A DNA stretch of 64,000 nucleotides from Clostridia bacterium (GCA_018433675.1 JAHDQS010000011.1:1-64000), one strand, 5' to 3'. Positions 51,417 to 60,308 are shown, counted from the first letter of the stretch. Made by a program: numbers and translations. The notes: a model not told the origin generated them from the sequence alone.

Positions 51417-53090
51417 ATGAGTAAAAAAGATTTGGGATTAAGCATTATCCCCCTGGGAGGGGTAGGCGAAATAGGTAAAAACATGATGGCTTTTGAATAT
51501 GGCGAAGATATCATAGTTGTGGATGCGGGGGTCGCTTTTCCCGGTGATGATTTAATGGGAATCGATCTGATAATCCCTGATATTACCTATCTTATAGATA
51601 ATAAGGATAAGGTGCGCGGTTTTTTTATTACCCACGGACATGAAGATCATATCGGAGCCCTGCCATATGTGCTTAAAGAATTAAATGTCCCTGTTTATGG
51701 AACCAGGTTAACAATCGGTCTTATTAAAAAGAAACTGGAAGAACACGGCTTAGCCAATAAAGTTAACCTGACAGAAATTAATCCCGATTCTGTAATAAAC
51801 ACAGGTGTATTCCAGGTAGGTTTTTTCAGGATCAACCATAGCATTCCCGACGGCGTTGGGCTTGCTATCAGCACGCCTGAAGGATTAATCGTTCATTCCG
51901 GAGATTTCAAGCTGGACCAAACACCTATCGATGGCCTTGCAACAGAATTCCATAAACTCACTAAATATGGAGAAAAAGGCGTCTTGGCTTTGATTTGCGA
52001 CAGTACAGGTGCTGAAAAAGAAGGATATACGCCCTCGGAAAAAGTAGTTGGAGAAACTTTTACAAAAGAATTCGACAAGGCTAAAGGAAGAATAATTGTC
52101 GCCACCTTTGCTTCCAACGTTCATCGGATCCAACAGGTTATTAATGCCGCTGTTGAACATGACCGCAAAGTGGCTGTAGTGGGCAGGAGTATGGTAAAGG
52201 TGGTGGAAGCGGCAGTTGAACTGGGCTATCTGCATTGCCCCCAGTCTGTGTTGATTGAATTAGGAGAGGTTTCCAGGTACCCCTCTGATCAGATAGTCAT
52301 TATAACTACCGGAAGCCAGGGAGAACCACTGGCCGCTCTTACCAGGATTTCAAACGGCAGCCACAGGCAGATAACACTGGAACCTGACGATACTGTGATC
52401 ATTTCGGCCACACCCATCCCCGGAAATGCCAAACAGGTATATAGAACAATCAATAATCTTTACAAAAGCGGAGCGGAAGTTATTTACAAGGATGTTGCGC
52501 CGGTACACGTCTCAGGCCATGCTTCACAGGAAGAAATAAAGATCATGATCAACATGGTGAAGCCAAAATTCGCTATCCCTTTTCATGGTGAATACCGTCA
52601 CCTGGTTAAATTCAAAACAACTGCAGTTGAGTTGGGAATTCCGGAAGATAACGTTATAATCCCTGACATCGGCAACAGATATTTTTTCCACAACAACACA
52701 TTTGAAATACAAGGCAAAGTACCTTCCGGCAGTGTAATGATTGACGGCCTGGGTATAGGAGATGTGGGTAATATCGTTATGCGGGACAGAAACGTGCTAT
52801 CTGAAAACGGAGTAGTTATAGTAGCCCTTGTACTAGATAAAGAGTCCGGCGTTGTACTGAGCGGGCCGGATATCATCTCGAGAGGATTTGTCTATATCCG
52901 TGAATCCGACGAATTGTTGTCCAAAATGAAGCACGAATTAAAAGATGTTCTCCACTTATGTCAATCTAAGCAAATTAAGGACTGGGCAACTATAAAAAAC
53001 CGGATATCTAAGACATTAGATAATTTAATATACAACGAGCTAAAGCGAAAACCAATGGTCCTTACGGTTATTCAAGAGGTGCAAGCCTAA
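51417..53090 (+). CDS. rnj: Ribonuclease J
   Basis: A 557-residue metallo-beta-lactamase/beta-CASP RNase for mRNA decay and processing. The metal motif is FFITHGHEDHIGALP, the beta-CASP region includes TFASNVHRIQQVINAA and TTGSQGEPLAAL, the C-terminal metal His is in PVHVSGHASQEE and the RNA-binding end follows. ATG 51417 has AAGGAG 8 bases upstream; the GTG three codons earlier is part of that leader. A -10-like TATAAT is at about 51381. Confidence 0.95.
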   Translation: MSKKDLGLSIIPLGGVGEIGKNMMAFEYGEDIIVVDAGVAFPGDDLMGIDLIIPDITYLIDNKDKVRGFFITHGHEDHIGALPYVLKELNVPVYGTRLTIGLIKKKLEEHGLANKVNLTEINPDSVINTGVFQVGFFRINHSIPDGVGLAISTPEGLIVHSGDFKLDQTPIDGLATEFHKLTKYGEKGVLALICDSTGAEKEGYTPSEKVVGETFTKEFDKAKGRIIVATFASNVHRIQQVINAAVEHDRKVAVVGRSMVKVVEAAVELGYLHCPQSVLIELGEVSRYPSDQIVIITTGSQGEPLAALTRISNGSHRQITLEPDDTVIISATPIPGNAKQVYRTINNLYKSGAEVIYKDVAPVHVSGHASQEEIKIMINMVKPKFAIPFHGEYRHLVKFKTTAVELGIPEDNVIIPDIGNRYFFHNNTFEIQGKVPSGSVMIDGLGIGDVGNIVMRDRNVLSENGVVIVALVLDKESGVVLSGPDIISRGFVYIRESDELLSKMKHELKDVLHLCQSKQIKDWATIKNRISKTLDNLIYNELKRKPMVLTVIQEVQA

Positions 53091-53107
53091 CACTAGTAAG
53101 AGTTGCC

Positions 53108-53140
53108 GAAAGCCCTGCTATCAGGGCTTTCGCATTGTTT
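53108..53140 (+). terminator. Terminator of the RNase J gene
   Basis: GAAAGCCCT and AGGGCTTTC pair around GCTATC; GCATTGTTTTTT follows. The stop of the convergent regulator gene lies in it. Confidence 0.8.
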
Positions 53141-54233
53141 TTTCGATTTTGTCTAATTCATACTTAATTTTTTCTTGGACATATTGATGATACTCAAGGT
53201 GCTTGTCACGCTGCAATCTGCCAATCAAAATGTATGGGGGAATACCCTGTCCGGAGCAGAAATGCTGGATTCGTGGCAGTGAATAGTCGCCGATTTTTAC
53301 AAAAGCATCATACATTTCTTGAGCGATTAGAGTGTTGGCTGCGAATTCATTTGCTCGATCTTCCAATTCATTTTTTGTATCCTCATAGTCAATTAGTCGA
53401 TCCTCTATATCGCCATTAATAATGTGCCCAATTTCATGAAAAAGCGTAAACCAAAAGACATCCGCAAACTTGCGCCTTAATGTCATAATCAAATTGAGGG
53501 TACCATCACGATTTTTCTTAATGACACCTTGAACAGGTGCCCCGGTAAAATGTTTGACTATGGCGAATTTTATCCCGCACTCGGCAAAAAACCCCTTCAA
53601 CTTTTGATAGATACTATCCACATCCTCAAAAGTAAGCCCTCGTATTAATTGCAGTTTGGTCTTAAGTCGGTCAATATCAAGCTTTTGGTTAACTTGCTGA
53701 CTATTTGTAATAAGGTCGCAAAGCCTAAGCCAAGTAAACAGAACATATGGATCTACATTATCCGCTACCGCCAATCGATAAGCCCCGATCTGTGATATTT
53801 CCGGAATTCGTACCAGGCTACTGACATTTAATAGCTTTCGCCACTCTATCACAAGCATCGAACCCTGGACATCAGGGTTAAGCAGAAGAATATCCTTAGC
53901 ATATTTCATAATTCTTTTTAGTTTATGCAAAATCTCTAATTCTTCGCTTGATATCCGGTTAATCTCTTCAAAATCAGCTAGTTCTTTTTCATAGTTTGCC
54001 TGAAGGTTAATCCAAAAGCTTGCATCAATTCCCAAGGCATACTCAAGCTTTTTAGCAAAAGAAACAGAGATTGGTTTTTGACAATTAACGATGCCACTAA
54101 CATGTGGTTCTTTAACATCGGTTCTTATTGCTAATTCGCGTTGTGTCATGCCCCTATCTTCCAGCATTTCTTTCAAAGTTTCTCCCGGATGAATAATATA
54201 CTCACGGGATAAGCCATTCGTTCTTTGTGCCAT
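53121..54233 (-). CDS. HigA-type regulator fused to an ImmA/IrrE metallopeptidase domain
   Basis: A 370-residue protein. Residues 10-95 are an HigA/XRE helix-turn-helix (REYIIHPGETLKEMLEDRGMTQRELAIRTDVKEPHVSGIVN). Residues about 225-330 are an ImmA/IrrE peptidase with the zinc motif TLFHEIGHIIN. The HigA family fusion is known as an addiction-module antidote type; a toxin gene is not next to it. The operator pair 54283-54315 is upstream. Confidence 0.88.
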   Translation of the reverse strand: MAQRTNGLSREYIIHPGETLKEMLEDRGMTQRELAIRTDVKEPHVSGIVNCQKPISVSFAKKLEYALGIDASFWINLQANYEKELADFEEINRISSEELEILHKLKRIMKYAKDILLLNPDVQGSMLVIEWRKLLNVSSLVRIPEISQIGAYRLAVADNVDPYVLFTWLRLCDLITNSQQVNQKLDIDRLKTKLQLIRGLTFEDVDSIYQKLKGFFAECGIKFAIVKHFTGAPVQGVIKKNRDGTLNLIMTLRRKFADVFWFTLFHEIGHIINGDIEDRLIDYEDTKNELEDRANEFAANTLIAQEMYDAFVKIGDYSLPRIQHFCSGQGIPPYILIGRLQRDKHLEYHQYVQEKIKYELDKIEKTMRKP

Positions 54234-54282
54234 GATAATCCATCACCCCCTTAATAAGCACCTGTTATGACCACCGCCAAAC

Positions 54283-54315
54283 TTAACCCCATGGTTAACT
54301 TAACTATTCGGTTAA
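54283..54315 (-). promoter_or_regulatory. Tandem operator dyads before the HigA-ImmA gene
   Basis: TTAACCCCATGGTTAA (54283-54298) and TTAACTATTCGGTTAA (54300-54315) share the pattern TTAACNNNNNGGTTAA and follow each other with one base between. They are likely binding sites for the HigA-type domain. The rest of 54234-54566 shows no gene. Confidence 0.65.
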
Positions 54316-54566
54316 TGTTATTATATACTATTCGTTGCACACATGCAAGGCATATATGTCCCCGATAAATCTTTTGTTGACAAATCTTTGAATAACCTAC
54401 GTTTTCTTTTACATAATAATGAGGCGTCCACTCTGTTTACAAGCCCAATAACCTGCAGTCATACCATGTCATGAGAAAATAAGTCATATCCTTATAAACA
54501 AACGGGGGATACTGGTGGATGAATGTACACCGCTTCTTATGAAAGCTCTAACCTTAAACAAAAAAA

Positions 54567-54586
54567 AGAGGGGCCGCAGCCCCTCT
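54567..54586 (-). terminator. Terminator of the phage tail and lysis operon
   Basis: GAGGGGC and GCCCCTC pair around four bases; the minus strand continues with a T run longer than 8. It closes the long minus-strand operon that enters the window at its right edge. Confidence 0.85.
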
Positions 54587-55133
54587 AACCTATTGCACGT
54601 CTGATCATTGCCCAGACCTCTTTTCTCGTTGCCGGCCGATCCGGGTCTGAGCCGTCGCTAATACCTTGGGCAACAGCCCAGGCCCTGTCCTCAGCAAAAA
54701 TATCCACCTCCGTCACAGGCCCCACTTCATTTTTGATTCCAAGATAACGGGCGATATCAACATGACTGAATGGATCGTAATATTCTTTTTCAAGCTCAAT
54801 ATGTAAATGGCTATCAGTAACATTCCCGGAGCGACCTTCCACGCCGATGCCCTGACCTTCTTCCACCGCGTCTCCTACGCCGACAAACCTTTTTGATAAA
54901 TGAGCATAAATACAATATAGGCCATCTTCTTGTTCAATTACAATATATTCACCCCAGTTTCCATATGACTTGCTGCGGATCACTCTGCCCCTTCGGATGG
55001 CCACAACTGTTTTATCTCCATCCGAAACGATATCAAGACCGGAATGCACCCCAGCTACATAACTTTGCTTAGAATTCTTCACGCCATAGACTTGAGTTAT
55101 GCGAAGTCTCGTTGTATCAGCGTAAGGGAGCAT
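54585..55133 (-). CDS. M23 family peptidoglycan endopeptidase (endolysin)
   Basis: A 182-residue protein with no signal peptide. The M23 motifs are HSGLDIVSDGDKTV (H and D ligands), GEYIVIEQEDGLYCIYAHLSK and SHLHIELEKEY. The C-terminus (about 135-182: FAEDRAWAVAQGISDGSDPDRPATRKEVWAMI) resembles a repeat used for wall binding in phage lysins. It is released through the holin encoded just upstream. Confidence 0.87.
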   Translation of the reverse strand: MLPYADTTRLRITQVYGVKNSKQSYVAGVHSGLDIVSDGDKTVVAIRRGRVIRSKSYGNWGEYIVIEQEDGLYCIYAHLSKRFVGVGDAVEEGQGIGVEGRSGNVTDSHLHIELEKEYYDPFSHVDIARYLGIKNEVGPVTEVDIFAEDRAWAVAQGISDGSDPDRPATRKEVWAMIRRAIG

Positions 55134-55136
55134 AGC

Positions 55137-55439
55137 CTACGCCTCCTTCTGTCGTTCTTTCTCTAAGATAGCTTTGTCAGACATTTTCCCACTAGTAGCC
55201 GCCACAAGGAAACCATTAAACAAAGCCAACACAACAGCTGACCACGTCAGAGCTTGTCCTTGCGCAGCAGTGGTAGCCAAAAGCACTATAAAGCCGATCA
55301 ATACCGCATATATATCTGTGCCCAGCACCTGAGGCCAAAATGACTCAACGAGCCGCTTAGTATAAGCTACGATTAGATAAGTGAGAGCTGCAGCTCCGGC
55401 TAATGTCCCCAACCCGTCCCATGTAAACAGATTATCCAT
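55137..55439 (-). CDS. Phage holin-like protein
   Basis: A 100-residue protein with three hydrophobic segments (about residues 9-25, 42-60, 64-83) and a charged C-terminus (EKERQKEA). Its position between the XhlA-like gene and the endolysin gene supports a holin role. The family is not certain by eye. Confidence 0.7.
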   Translation of the reverse strand: MDNLFTWDGLGTLAGAAALTYLIVAYTKRLVESFWPQVLGTDIYAVLIGFIVLLATTAAQGQALTWSAVVLALFNGFLVAATSGKMSDKAILEKERQKEA

Positions 55440-55706
55440 TTATAACACCCCCAATTTAACCAAACTGAACAAGCAGCTGAAAATAGCAATTAACCATCCT
55501 CCCCACTCTCTGATGGCTCTGCCGACAGAACTTCTACCCATTGCTTTCAATTCGATGGCATCCAGTCTTTTTCGCAAGCTGTTATATTTCGAGACGATTT
55601 CCCGGGTCTGTTTTAGTTCTTGAGACATTGTTTGAATGTCTATTCTTAATTCTTGAAACATCTCGAATAGATCTTTATTTGTGTACCATTGTTCTTTTTC
55701 AGTCAA
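55440..55706 (-). CDS. XhlA-like lysis accessory protein
   Basis: An 88-residue protein: a coiled-coil-like start (DLFEMFQELRIDIQTMSQEL and LRKRLDAIELKA) and one C-terminal span (WGGWLIAIFSCLFSLVKLGVL). This is the layout of haemolysin XhlA. The start is TTG at 55706 behind AGGTGGG. The stop is next to the holin start. Confidence 0.75.
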   Translation of the reverse strand: MTEKEQWYTNKDLFEMFQELRIDIQTMSQELKQTREIVSKYNSLRKRLDAIELKAMGRSSVGRAIREWGGWLIAIFSCLFSLVKLGVL

Positions 55707-55797
55707 ATGTTATCCCACCTTTTTGGCCTATTCCGCAGAACCGGAAATGAATGAATCATAACAAGTATAAAGGACTCCACGCTTTCTCTTCCGGGCG

Positions 55798-55833
55798 TAA
55801 CAAAACCGCCTCCCATGGCGGTTTTGTTACGCA
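55798..55833. terminator. Hairpin behind fibre cassette B
   Basis: GTAACAAAACCGCC and GGCGGTTTTGTTAC pair perfectly around TCCCAT. A related but decayed hairpin (ACCGCC/GGCGGT with GTTACACATTATTATCC) lies at 57846-57880, behind cassette A. Confidence 0.6.
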
Positions 55834-55841
55834 TTTTTATC

Positions 55842-55949
55842 CTATTGCGCAACTAAGTTAGCTTGAACTTCTGCCTGTATCGCTGAGTCCTTTATACTGT
55901 CAATGGTAATAACTCCCAACTCTATCAACCTGATTAAATCATCAATCAT
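55842..55949 (-). CDS. Small XkdX-type phage protein
   Basis: A 35-residue frame (MIDDLIRLIELGVITIDS then IKDSAIQAEVQ). Very short XkdX-like proteins with this start are common between fibre and lysis genes in PBSX-like clusters. Too short for confident assignment, but its position, start and clean stop support it. Confidence 0.6.
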   Translation of the reverse strand: MIDDLIRLIELGVITIDSIKDSAIQAEVQANLVAQ

Positions 55950-55950
55950 G

Positions 55951-56172
55951 CTAAATAATCCCCCTGTTCTTATAATATATATAGTTAATCTTGTCCGCTA
56001 TTGTCGGTTCAGTCGGTAAAGCAGGTTCTGGAGTAATAAATATTCCATCAGTTTGCCTTATTTGCCCACATTCTCCCGTTGTGCTTTCAATCTCTCCTTC
56101 CAATATTTCGGCACCTAGACGTACAGATATAACTTTAGCATCTTCATCTAAACAGATAAATCTTTTTACCAT
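55951..56172 (-). CDS. Small phage tail-region protein
   Basis: A 73-residue protein (MVKRFICLDEDAKVISVRLG at the start) with a beta-rich pattern and a Pro-rich middle (TPEPALPTEPT). GGGGGGTG precedes the ATG. It lies in cassette B between the fibre-tip gene and the XkdX-type gene. The family is not recognised. Confidence 0.65.
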   Translation of the reverse strand: MVKRFICLDEDAKVISVRLGAEILEGEIESTTGECGQIRQTDGIFITPEPALPTEPTIADKINYIYYKNRGII

Positions 56173-56196
56173 ATTAACACCCCCCTCTATATTGTT

Positions 56197-56742
56197 TTAT
56201 GGTAATTCAATAACGGTATAGCCTAGGACGCTAGTATGTCCATTATTATTATCCGAAATCATTGCCACTATTTCCGAACTGCTGTTAAATTTTAAATACG
56301 GGTTTCCCGCCACCCATGCCGCGGCAGACGCCCACGGTGGAACTGACTTCCATCCAGAAAAGAATAGAAATGATTTGTCTAAATCAACAGGCTGTATGTT
56401 TACGGTTGCACCAGCTATACCAGCTGTTATTGTTCCTTCTTGGCGACTTTTGACTTGTGCAAATTCAATCACCGCTAATGAAATAGACCCACCTAATGCT
56501 CGATAATCAAGTGCAATATGCGTGGAGTCTTGGAGATAGGCTCGTTTAAATTGTGCGTCAATATCTCCACTTGAACCAGGTACGGTTTGACCAAGATACA
56601 CCAATGCTGTTTTGCTTATATCAACTGTATCAATCTCAGTTGATGCAGAGCCAGTAAACACATATTGAATCGATTTTATTATATCGCTTGTGCCAAATAT
56701 ACTTGCTTTACTAAGATAATTCTGACTTAGCAATCCTTCCAT
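56197..56742 (-). CDS. Phage tail-fibre region protein
   Basis: A 181-residue protein of cassette B (MEGLLSQNYLSKASIFGTSD at the start), beta-rich with VIEFAQVKSRQEGTITAGIAG and ending GHTSVLGYTVIELP. It may form the fibre tip or receptor-binding part; this is inferred from position. ATG 56742 follows CGAGGTGA. The longer frame from 56769 would overlap the upstream gene. Confidence 0.65.
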   Translation of the reverse strand: MEGLLSQNYLSKASIFGTSDIIKSIQYVFTGSASTEIDTVDISKTALVYLGQTVPGSSGDIDAQFKRAYLQDSTHIALDYRALGGSISLAVIEFAQVKSRQEGTITAGIAGATVNIQPVDLDKSFLFFSGWKSVPPWASAAAWVAGNPYLKFNSSSEIVAMISDNNNGHTSVLGYTVIELP

Positions 56743-57062
56743 TACGAAGTCACCTCGTTTACTCCCCATATATAGTAATCCATATCGGATGCGACCTCGC
56801 CTTTAACCTTAATTGTTTTGCCTGTAGTGACGGGTACATTGAGGTCAGAACGAATAAGCGAATCACCAGTCGGAATCGCCTTTGAATAGGGTAAAATACG
56901 CTTATCATCAATCAGTAATTCGGCTTTTTTATCGGCGGCGTTTGCGTTAGATATACAAAAACCCCTCATTATAAAGGTTGTTGAGGCTGCTACCGTTGCC
57001 GCCATTGCACTAGAGGTTGTCAATGTACCGCTGTAAACCTGATCTGAATATGTTTTAGCCAT
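56742..57062 (-). CDS. Phage tail-region protein
   Basis: A 106-residue protein (MAKTYSDQVYSGTLTTSSAM at the start; RSDLNVPVTTGKTIKVKG later) with a beta-sandwich pattern. GGGGGGTGAGA precedes the ATG, and its end overlaps the start of the next gene (56742). Function unknown; cassette B. Confidence 0.65.
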   Translation of the reverse strand: MAKTYSDQVYSGTLTTSSAMAATVAASTTFIMRGFCISNANAADKKAELLIDDKRILPYSKAIPTGDSLIRSDLNVPVTTGKTIKVKGEVASDMDYYIWGVNEVTS

Positions 57063-57549
57063 AGTATCTCACCCCCCGTAAATCACAAAATAGCTTATTC
57101 GCATAATCGGTCAAATGTGTAGCAACCGTATCATATTCCGCGACCCCGCCTACTGCACCTTTTTGGCTTGATGGAATAGCGACATCCGCCTTTGCCCCTT
57201 GAGCAGCGGTTGCATAAGCTGAACTATTCGTGTAGGCCGCACTTCCTAAGCCAAGGGTTGCTTTTACTTCTGCCAAGGTTTTCTTGACGAATGTTCCGGC
57301 ACCTGAAGCTACTATGAAATCATTTACTGCTGTTGCTAATGTGTGAGATACGCTGGTGTTTTTTGCTGCCGCTTCAGCCGCATCGGCTTTGGCTTGCGCC
57401 CCCGTCGGTGTTTCTTTTGTGGCAATCGCATCGGCATTATTCTTTAAAGCTTGATCTATCAGATCCATATTCCCGTTTTGATCATCTTTGGTAAAATTCT
57501 CATTGCCTAAAGGTTTCTTCAGGCTATAGTTTGTTGTGTAATCAGGCAT
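57055..57549 (-). CDS. Tail fibre protein, cassette B copy
   Basis: A 164-residue fibre. The start MPDYTTNYSLKKPLGNENFT is shared with the cassette A fibre, and both continue nearly identically to AEYDTVATHL (about residue 148). The last residues (TDYANKLFCDLRGVRYYG) differ. ATG 57549 follows AGGAGGAG. The shared region includes an Ala-rich helical stalk (KADAAEAAAKN). Confidence 0.85.
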   Translation of the reverse strand: MPDYTTNYSLKKPLGNENFTKDDQNGNMDLIDQALKNNADAIATKETPTGAQAKADAAEAAAKNTSVSHTLATAVNDFIVASGAGTFVKKTLAEVKATLGLGSAAYTNSSAYATAAQGAKADVAIPSSQKGAVGGVAEYDTVATHLTDYANKLFCDLRGVRYYG

Positions 57550-58194
57550 TGAACTCCTCCTCTCTGAATTGGTCATAAGTAAAATGTTGCTAAGCAAACG
57601 TATCATCATTTGTCATCCTCAACGTCATCAATAATGGTAAAATGTTCTTGATACGTTCAGATTGTCGTCGGTGATGTTTGTCTATTAAGGCTTATATCTT
57701 CGTCCTTGTTATTTTGGAATAAAACTTGAAAGTACTATCCTCATATCTTATACAGATCTAATTCGAAGAAAATCACTTAGTCAAGCTGTAATAGCATTTG
57801 TCTGTGTTATGTCTCAATAAAATTCTCCTTTCAGGCATGAAAATACCGCCTCACATGGCGGTTTGTTACACATTATTATCCTATTACGAACTAATCTCTG
57901 TTTTATATGGCTCAGGCACATCGGCAATTAACCTAAGCCCCTTATTACCATATACCTATACAGTCGCAATTTCCTTTCGTCCATCTACAGCACCTCCGCT
58001 TCTTCGAGTAGCGACAAAGCATCGTCCAATAGCCCTTGCAATTCTATTGCTTCGGGATTGTCTATATACTCATAATAGACATTTTCCGTTGCTTTATCTG
58101 CTCTGATTTGTGCATACTTACCGCTTGAGCTTTTTGAGCTTCGGTAATGGTGCTGCCGTCATAAACAATATTGCCTTGTGCAAATATATAATCA
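57550..58194 (-). pseudogene. Gap between fibre cassettes with decayed tail accessory genes
   Basis: No intact gene. Just upstream of the cassette B fibre (57550-57600) is a copy of the 3' end of the YmfQ-type gene (LSNILL then TNSERRSS in a shifted frame). At about 58000-58190 a minus-strand frame reads DYIFAQGNIVYDGSTITEAQKAQA and, after a shift, ATENVYYEYIDNPEAIELQGLLDD. At about 57895-57998 MDERKLRLYRYMVIRG with a shift to RLIADVPEPYKTEI is a decayed CD1375-like gene. The hairpin near 57846-57880 corresponds to the one after cassette B. Confidence 0.65.
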
Positions 58195-59163
58195 TTATTC
58201 TATCCTCCTGTATGCGCTTAGACTATATACTTGTTTTTGCAGTTTTTTAATAAGGTGAGTCGTTTGCAATCCTATATAAATATAATCATTATCTACTTCA
58301 ATTCCAACTGGATTTCCTTCTAAAAATGTAGATTTTGCTGTATTTACAAAAATACTTTTTAGTATTTCGAACGTAATGTAAGAAGTTGATGAAAGAGTAG
58401 CATAAAGATAATTATCATCCTGCTTTATATCCATCACATTAGATGGACACTCTATTTCTCTGTATTTAAGCATACTGTCCGTATGAATATCATAAATTTT
58501 AGCAGATATTCCTCCATAAAGATGTGTTCCATCAATAACCATTGAACTAACAACCGCATCATATTTGATTGTTTCAGCCTTCTTAGATAAATTTGATTTA
58601 TTAAGTTGAAATACTTTTAAAATAGTATTTCCTGATACATAAACATAATCTGTATCTTGGGCTATGGATATAATATACCCACCATACGCGGCTGATTCAG
58701 CCACCTTAGATAAATCTGTTTTATCAAGTTTGACTATTTTTTCAGTTGCAGGTATTGCCGCATAAATGTAATTAGTATCTTGTACTAATTTACTAACATA
58801 TCCGCCCAAGTCAGGTGATTCAGTCACCTTAGATAAATCTGTTTTATCAAGTTTAAATACTTTATAAGTACCAGCCAATCCTATATACATATAATTTTCA
58901 TCAATTACCCCTGCTTGTATATTTCCACCAAAATCAGGTGATTCAGTCACCTTAGATAAATCTGTTTTATCAAGTTTAAATACTTTGTGAATAGGATTTC
59001 CTCCTACATAAAGATAATAATCATCAACATTTATTACCCGAGGGTCTCCATCATAGACTTCTGATGTCATTATACTAGGAATAATAGATGACTTTTCAAA
59101 AATACCTTTATAATAATAATCATCAATCCCCAAAGTCGTTCCCAAATATATCTTATCACTCAC
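58195..59163 (-). CDS. Beta-propeller tail protein with repeats
   Basis: A 322-residue protein with about six repeats of roughly 44 residues. The core KVFKLDKTDLSKVTESPD recurs nearly unchanged at about residues 58, 102 and 146, with looser copies later; each repeat also has a DxNYxYxG-type strand. This fits a six-bladed propeller with possible receptor or glycan binding. The start is GTG 59163, directly behind the stop of fibre A. It is in cassette A only. Confidence 0.75.
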   Translation of the reverse strand: MSDKIYLGTTLGIDDYYYKGIFEKSSIIPSIMTSEVYDGDPRVINVDDYYLYVGGNPIHKVFKLDKTDLSKVTESPDFGGNIQAGVIDENYMYIGLAGTYKVFKLDKTDLSKVTESPDLGGYVSKLVQDTNYIYAAIPATEKIVKLDKTDLSKVAESAAYGGYIISIAQDTDYVYVSGNTILKVFQLNKSNLSKKAETIKYDAVVSSMVIDGTHLYGGISAKIYDIHTDSMLKYREIECPSNVMDIKQDDNYLYATLSSTSYITFEILKSIFVNTAKSTFLEGNPVGIEVDNDYIYIGLQTTHLIKKLQKQVYSLSAYRRIE

Positions 59164-59775
59164 CTATACCACCACCCTTTCCAAAAATACGATACCGTCT
59201 TCCATGCCCCATTCCCATTTATCCGCTGTGACGGTATCTACGATTTGAGTTTGTGCAGATATTACGCCGCCAGTTGCGGTAATGGTTTCACCATCAACTT
59301 TGACGTGTCCAAATTGGGACGAGGACGTTTTTTCTAACAAATGTGCCGCAACCGTATCATATTCCGCCACCCCGCCTACTGCACCTTTCTCACTTGATAG
59401 AATAGCAGCATCCGCCTTTGCCCCTTGGGCGGCGGTTGCATAAGCTGAACTATTCGTGTAGGCCGCACTTCCTAAGCCAAGGGTTGATTTTACTTCTGCC
59501 AAGGTTTTCTTGACGAATGTTCCGGCACCTGAAGCTACTATGAAATCATTTACTGCTGTTGCTAATGTGTGAGATATGCTGGCGTTTTTTGCGGCCGCTT
59601 CAGCCGCATCGGCCTTGGCCTGCGCCCCTGCCGGAGTTTCCTTTGTGACAATCGCATCGGCATTATTCTTTAAAGCTTGATCGATCAGATCCATATTCCC
59701 GTTTTGATCATCTTTGGTAAAATTCTCATTGCCTAAAGGTTTCTTCAGGCTATAGTTTGTTGTGTAATTAGGCAT
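59164..59775 (-). CDS. Tail fibre protein, cassette A copy
   Basis: A 203-residue fibre. Residues 1-148 are nearly identical to the cassette B fibre. The remaining 55 residues (LLEKTSSSQFGHVKVDGETIT, ending EDGIVFLERVVV) are unique. TSSSQFGHVKVD is a motif seen at the ends of many phage tail-fibre stalks. It starts inside the 3' end of the YmfQ-type gene (8-base overlap). Confidence 0.85.
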   Translation of the reverse strand: MPNYTTNYSLKKPLGNENFTKDDQNGNMDLIDQALKNNADAIVTKETPAGAQAKADAAEAAAKNASISHTLATAVNDFIVASGAGTFVKKTLAEVKSTLGLGSAAYTNSSAYATAAQGAKADAAILSSEKGAVGGVAEYDTVAAHLLEKTSSSQFGHVKVDGETITATGGVISAQTQIVDTVTADKWEWGMEDGIVFLERVVV

Positions 59776-60307
59776 CTAGCTCCTCCTCCCTGAGCTGGTT
59801 ATAAGTAAAATTTGCTAAGTAATCATATGTGTAAGCGCTTAAATCGTTATAGGTGTTAAAGGTATACTCAAAAGTGTATTGCAGGTGTGCAGGCTTGATC
59901 TCTTCTATCGTCAAGGTCAAATCTGCCATATTCGCCGGTATACCTAAGGTTCCAATAAATCTTATTTTAAAGCTATAGTTAGCCGGGTCTTCAATGACTT
60001 CTACATCGCCGTTACTGTATGACTTGGCGGTGTCTACAATCATCTGTTTTGTAACTGTACCGATTCCTCTTATCTTTGCTCGAATGCGCTCACGCCTAAA
60101 TTCGGTTGACTTGGTTACATCCACTTCAAGCCCATATATCTCTTCATACCGGCTTAATATGTCTGTGGCCGTGTTCACAAAACATTGATCGATGGTTTCA
60201 TTGGAAGCTGTTGCAAGATCATTAATCTCTGTTGACAATATTTCCTGCAATTCCTCCATGGTGATATTACCTTTGTAATACAGAGGCAATATATCTATCA
60301 GGTTCAT
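59768..60307 (-). CDS. YmfQ/DUF2313-type phage tail protein
   Basis: A 179-residue protein. SRYEEIYGLEVDVTKSTEFRRERIRAKIRGIGTVTKQMI is the conserved start of the DUF2313 family. It acts between the baseplate J protein and fibres. Its 3' end is partly duplicated before the cassette B fibre. Confidence 0.85.
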   Translation of the reverse strand: MNLIDILPLYYKGNITMEELQEILSTEINDLATASNETIDQCFVNTATDILSRYEEIYGLEVDVTKSTEFRRERIRAKIRGIGTVTKQMIVDTAKSYSNGDVEVIEDPANYSFKIRFIGTLGIPANMADLTLTIEEIKPAHLQYTFEYTFNTYNDLSAYTYDYLANFTYNQLREEELDA

Positions 60308-60308
60308 C

